The notes under the pieces: generated by a model
Database searches by the model: none
What the model was told of the DNA's origin: nothing
Seen by the model: the letters and a program-made list of their open reading frames with translations, nothing else
NCBI GenBank assembly: GCA_004154925.1
Contig: QJNS01000028.1
Location: 124,001-188,000, forward strand
DNA: 64,000 nt
Reading direction: 5' to 3'
From: Monosporascus cannonballus
Taxonomy: Eukaryota; Ascomycota; Sordariomycetes; Xylariales
Shown here: positions 60,439 to 64,000 of the stretch, piece by piece
Layout: each line of letters opens with the position of its first letter
How positions within the stretch are numbered: position 1 is the stretch's first letter
Position numbers and translations under genes: made by a program

Positions 60439-63355
60439 CTTAATTCTTTAAGTACGAAAAACATAAAATATCTTGTTAATAATTTCGAAGGTCGAATTTA
60501 TCTTTTGTATACCCGATTTTCCAGATATATTTTAAAAATACGTAATTTGTTTCCGTTAAGATTGTAATTAAAGTAATACTTTGTTAAAAAATCTTTTTTT
60601 AAAAATTATTTTATAATTTTATTGTTTATATTCTGATAATTTCGTATTAAGTTTCTTTTTAAAGATCTATTCGTATTTATAATATTATGGTGGCATATTA
60701 ATTAAATTTTCTAACTTTTGAGGTTATAGTTGAAGATCGTTATTTAATTGCTTTAGTTTCGCTTTAATTGTAATAAAAATACGTCGTATTTCTTTTTAAT
60801 GCTTATTATTTTTCTTATATTTTATCTCTTCAGGTAATACGGTTTTTATCGTATCCTTATGCTTATATTCGTCGGTATTATTCATCGAATGTTGGGATCT
60901 TAATTTTTTCTTTTCTTATCCGCTAATAAGCTATAAAGTAAACTTTATTTGGCCAGTTTATCCATTAATCAAGATTCCGTATTAACGTATCCATAATAAT
61001 ACTAAAAATATATCGTAATTTGCGAATAAAATAATATTGAAATTAATTATTTACTATAGTCCTTAAATAAAAATCTTAAAGTAATTAATTTCGCATATAA
61101 TTTTGCCGTTATCGTAAGCAAATTCCTGACGTTCGGTATTCGTTATTATATAAGGTTTTAACTTATATCATTATGGTAATTTAAGCTAATTAATTATATT
61201 TGGTATAATATAATTGTCGTCTAAAGCTCCGTAATTTAATAATGTAATATATCAGTATTTTCCGATTTGTATTTCTAAAATAATAAAGTTATTTATAGTT
61301 TTTATCGTTACGTTTAAAGCCTTTTTAGAAGTTTCTTTTAACTTTTCTAGGTTTCGTTATTTCGTAACTTTTTTATAAATAACCTTTTTTTTAACTTTTA
61401 TTCGAGTTTATTAAGTTTTATTTATATTTTTACTTTTAGCCCATTAAGCTGCTGTATTTGGCGTTATTACCGGCGTATTTTCTTTTTCGAATTACGTTAA
61501 ATATTTTTGATTTTGCTATAACTTCTTTTTTTTATCGAGTAAATTATTCTTTTATTTTTACGATTACATCTTATTATACGTTGTTTTAGTTATTATTCTA
61601 AAGTTTTCCTATAAACTAACGTATTTGTTCTTAATAAAGTTCATTTTATAAAAGTTTGTAATAAATATTAACTAAAAATAAGAATTTGTAATAGCTTTTT
61701 AGCAGTATTTTCTTTATTAAGTACTAAATTAATTCTTTTTCTATGTAATCATTATATTATTAATATTAATAAAAAAAGTTTATTTCTGGGCATTGTTCTT
61801 TTTCGGGTTAACTTTTTATTTTGGCCAATTGCTAAATATTTTCTGGAATTATAAATCGAAAATGTCGATATTATTATTTATCGTTTTTGTTATTTCCGAC
61901 AAGATTTGAAAAATTGAATCCCTTATAATATATACGGGTAATCCGTCCGTAAAGGTATTATTTTGATTTTTCGTAACCGGGATATCCTCGTCGTCGATAA
62001 TATATGGCATGTATTTTGTCTTATCGATTAGAGGTTTAGGGACAGACTTTTTCTGTCCAATTTTGGTATTTGTATAAGTATCCTTAAAACGCTTCTTATT
62101 ATATTCGCGATATTTATTAAATTAACTTCCTGGCTTTTTTTATTCCCTACTGGACTTTTCGCCATGGGAGATCTAGTATATTTTTAGGCTGAATTATGTT
62201 ATTAAATTTGCTTTCGTTTTTTTGAATTTTTCTAGATTATCCTTTAGGTATAGGTTTTCAGTTATTTTAACAGAGGTTTTTAGGTACCTTATATCGCGTT
62301 ACCTTACGCTTTATATAGTTTCAATTAAAATATTTGATTTAGTCTTAATTCTTTTTATAAGTGGTTGCTAGTTTCATAGGCCCTGGTTCCGTGCAGTAAA
62401 AAATGTTATTACGTCGAAAGGTGCTGGTATTAGCAGTATATCGGGATTTGTTATTATTTTTTCCTTTGGTGCCTTTAATACGTTAGGTATATTATCGATC
62501 GTTAATCTTAATTATTATCGCGATATAATCCGATAAATATTAAAGCCGATTAAATTTAAAAACTTCTTTTTATATTTTTTTAAACCGTCGAAAAATTTAA
62601 TTATTACTACTTTTTATTTTTAATTAAGCTTAACGGATAATTGAATTAACCTATTACCGCAACTAAACATCAATTTTTTATTACAATTATTAATTATATA
62701 TTTCGGCTTTTATTTGTTCGTTTATTCTTTCGAAAAGTGTTATTAATATTTATTCGCATTATTTGTAATTGTTATAAATTTATATTTTTTCCGAATTCTA
62801 TTTTTCGATTAATAAAATAACGTATTTCTATAACGGGTTTATATTATATAATTATATTACTAGTATGTTATTCGATTGTGAATGTAATTTATATAATAAA
62901 CTTAATAAGTTAAATACGAAAATACCTGAAATATATTCGGCATTAAATTAAAAACAATAATAATTTCATGGAAGTTCTGTAAAAAAGTTCTAGTTTAAAA
63001 AGTTTAAAAACTTTCTTTGGTTTCTTAATAGAATTTACCTAAATAACTCAGGTTATTTAAAAAAACGTTTCAATTTCAAAAGCTTTTTTTTCTTAAATTT
63101 CTTATAGGCGGCGTAAAGGGACGTCGTAAGATTATTATTATTTTTCTTAAGCTGAAAAATACGTTTATTTATGGTATCCGGGCGTCGGAGAACTTTTTCG
63201 GAAGAAAAGCGAGGCCTTTTTCTTTTCCGACTTTATTCCAGTGTTCGGATTATCAGAGACCTAGTAAATGGGCTATTCGGGCTGCTCGCTAGTAAGCATA
63301 GCGTCGGTAATATTACTTAAAGTCTAACGGTATTACTGAACAAAAGCTTATAACG
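60439..63355 (-). pseudogene. RT N-terminal part, protease and gag of A'
   Basis: Minus-strand continuation of A' on the far side of B', collinear with 12180-14917 of A1. It starts within RT (near 60460-60560), then protease and gag toward 63355. 61980-62060 and 62340-62460 are less AT-rich than the rest, but no long open frame remains. The gag zinc knuckle could not be placed with certainty. Confidence 0.65.
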
Positions 63356-63732
63356 TATAACGGCTAGGCGGTTTAAATAAATATAAAACCTTAATCGTAC
63401 TGATTTATATTACTAAAAGTATTATAAAAAATAAGCAATAAATATAATACTATATTATATTTCGTAATTTTAAATGTATTTTTGACAATAATATTATATT
63501 ACAAATTGAAATTATCTAAATTATAGATAAAATATATGTATGTATATTGGTTTTTGGTATTATTATTTATATTTGTTTAACTAAATTTAGGGAAATTTTG
63601 CTGAAGAGTTGCTTAGTGCTAATTATTCGTGTTTAACAGATTTTTGCTGAATATTCATCACGTGACTTAAGAGGTGGTCCTTGTTATCCTCGTTAACTGT
63701 TTCTTAAGGCCGAAGCTCGTTATGTCGTAATA
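63356..63732 (-). repeat. 5' LTR of A' (type D)
   Basis: 377 bp, plus-strand start TATAACGGCTAGGCGG and end GTTATGTCGTAATA. It matches the split 3' LTR at 31739-39311 and the solo D at 22211. The duplication ATTAA follows at 63733-63737. Confidence 0.9.
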
Positions 63733-63737
63733 ATTAA

Positions 63738-64000
63738 CAACTATAAGTAATTATTCTCTGTGTTTCGAAATTTTTTAAATATATGATGTATTTAAGTAAG
63801 TTTCTAACGAATGCTTATAATATGCGAAATTTTTAATTAATTATATCGATAATTATTTAATTTATTTACGTACTAGAAAGAGTAACGATTTTAAGCTCGG
63901 ATAAGATAAAATTTCTTTATAAAACTGAATAACAAATGTAAATACATAACAATTTTTCAATAACTCAAATGGCTTAAATCTTGTTAGTTATATTTCAAAT
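63738..64000. other. AT-rich flank, no gene seen
   Basis: Host flank right of A'. Nothing recognisable in 263 bp. Confidence 0.5.

Larger units (their letters stand above)
31739..63732 (-). mobile_element. Chromovirus A', composite with nested E, G, B' and C
   Basis: The outer element of the nest, coding on the minus strand. Its LTR ends TGTGGCGG (31739) and GTCGTAATA (63732) are flanked by identical 5-bp duplications ATTAA at 31734-31738 and 63733-63737. Without the inserted E, G and B' (with C) and their duplications, its own sequence is 7004 bp, in four pieces: 31739-31886, 39086-41451, 46930-48130 and 60444-63732. The pieces are collinear with A1 and the frames resume across the gaps. 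Its LTRs (type D) differ from those of A1 in their coding-strand 5' portion, so A' is a sister subfamily. Confidence 0.9.

Noticed and set aside
1..64000. CRISPR array, rRNA genes, bacterial-type operons or a mitochondrial origin
   Set aside because: No spaced short repeats, no rRNA signature, no operon layout. AT-richness alone might suggest mitochondrial DNA, but LTR nests, RIP signs and a nuclear-type tRNA with a Pol III terminator argue for a nuclear fungal locus.

Overview
The window reads as a RIP-degraded, transposon-filled AT-rich compartment of a filamentous ascomycete (Pezizomycotina) nuclear genome. The only intact gene I can support is an intron-containing tRNA-Leu(UAA) at 30935-31028. 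The rest is mostly LTR retrotransposon sequence in which C-to-T and G-to-A changes have turned Gln and Trp codons into stops, Cys and His into Tyr, and active-site Asp into Asn. CpG persists while CpA/TpG is scarce, the usual mark of CpA-directed repeat-induced point mutation. The exact genus cannot be read from this sequence.

Layout. 1-3781: AT-rich, no recognisable gene. 3787-4200: solo LTR of family E with target duplication ATTTC. 4324-15759: a Ty3/gypsy chromovirus of family B (B1, plus strand), split by a family A element (A1, minus strand, 8628-15269, duplication CTTAG/TTTAG). 15760-22841: element F (plus strand, related to A and C), whose 3' LTR carries a solo LTR of type D (22211-22596). 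22842-28300: decayed non-LTR sequence with two old reading-frame remnants and a small GC-richer island that holds a 24-bp perfect palindrome. 28300-31070: a GC-balanced island that escaped RIP, with hAT-like remnants, a 212-bp hAT-type MITE with perfect 8-bp duplications, and the tRNA gene.

31739-63732 is one composite insertion. Element A' (minus strand, about 7.0 kb of its own sequence, duplication ATTAA) was interrupted by element E (minus, 31887-39080, duplication ATTAC), by a Ty1/copia element G (minus, 41452-46924, duplication GGTAT/GATAT) and by element B' (plus, 48131-60438, duplication CTTAA). B' was in turn interrupted by element C (plus, 52444-59186, duplication AATAT). All five borders can be placed to the base, and the interrupted reading frames resume across them.

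Most interesting point: in C, E and A', and probably F, the space between the integrase/chromodomain and the 3' LTR holds a degraded reading frame on the opposite strand. In C and E it shows a small Cys cluster, a Lys/Glu/Leu-rich coiled coil and an F-D-W tail. C and A' share a C-terminal SK..L.GVGR motif, and F shows a similar stretch. This looks like an accessory antisense gene carried by a group of fungal chromoviruses. No element in the window appears able to make its proteins, because every pol region carries stops or lost catalytic residues.
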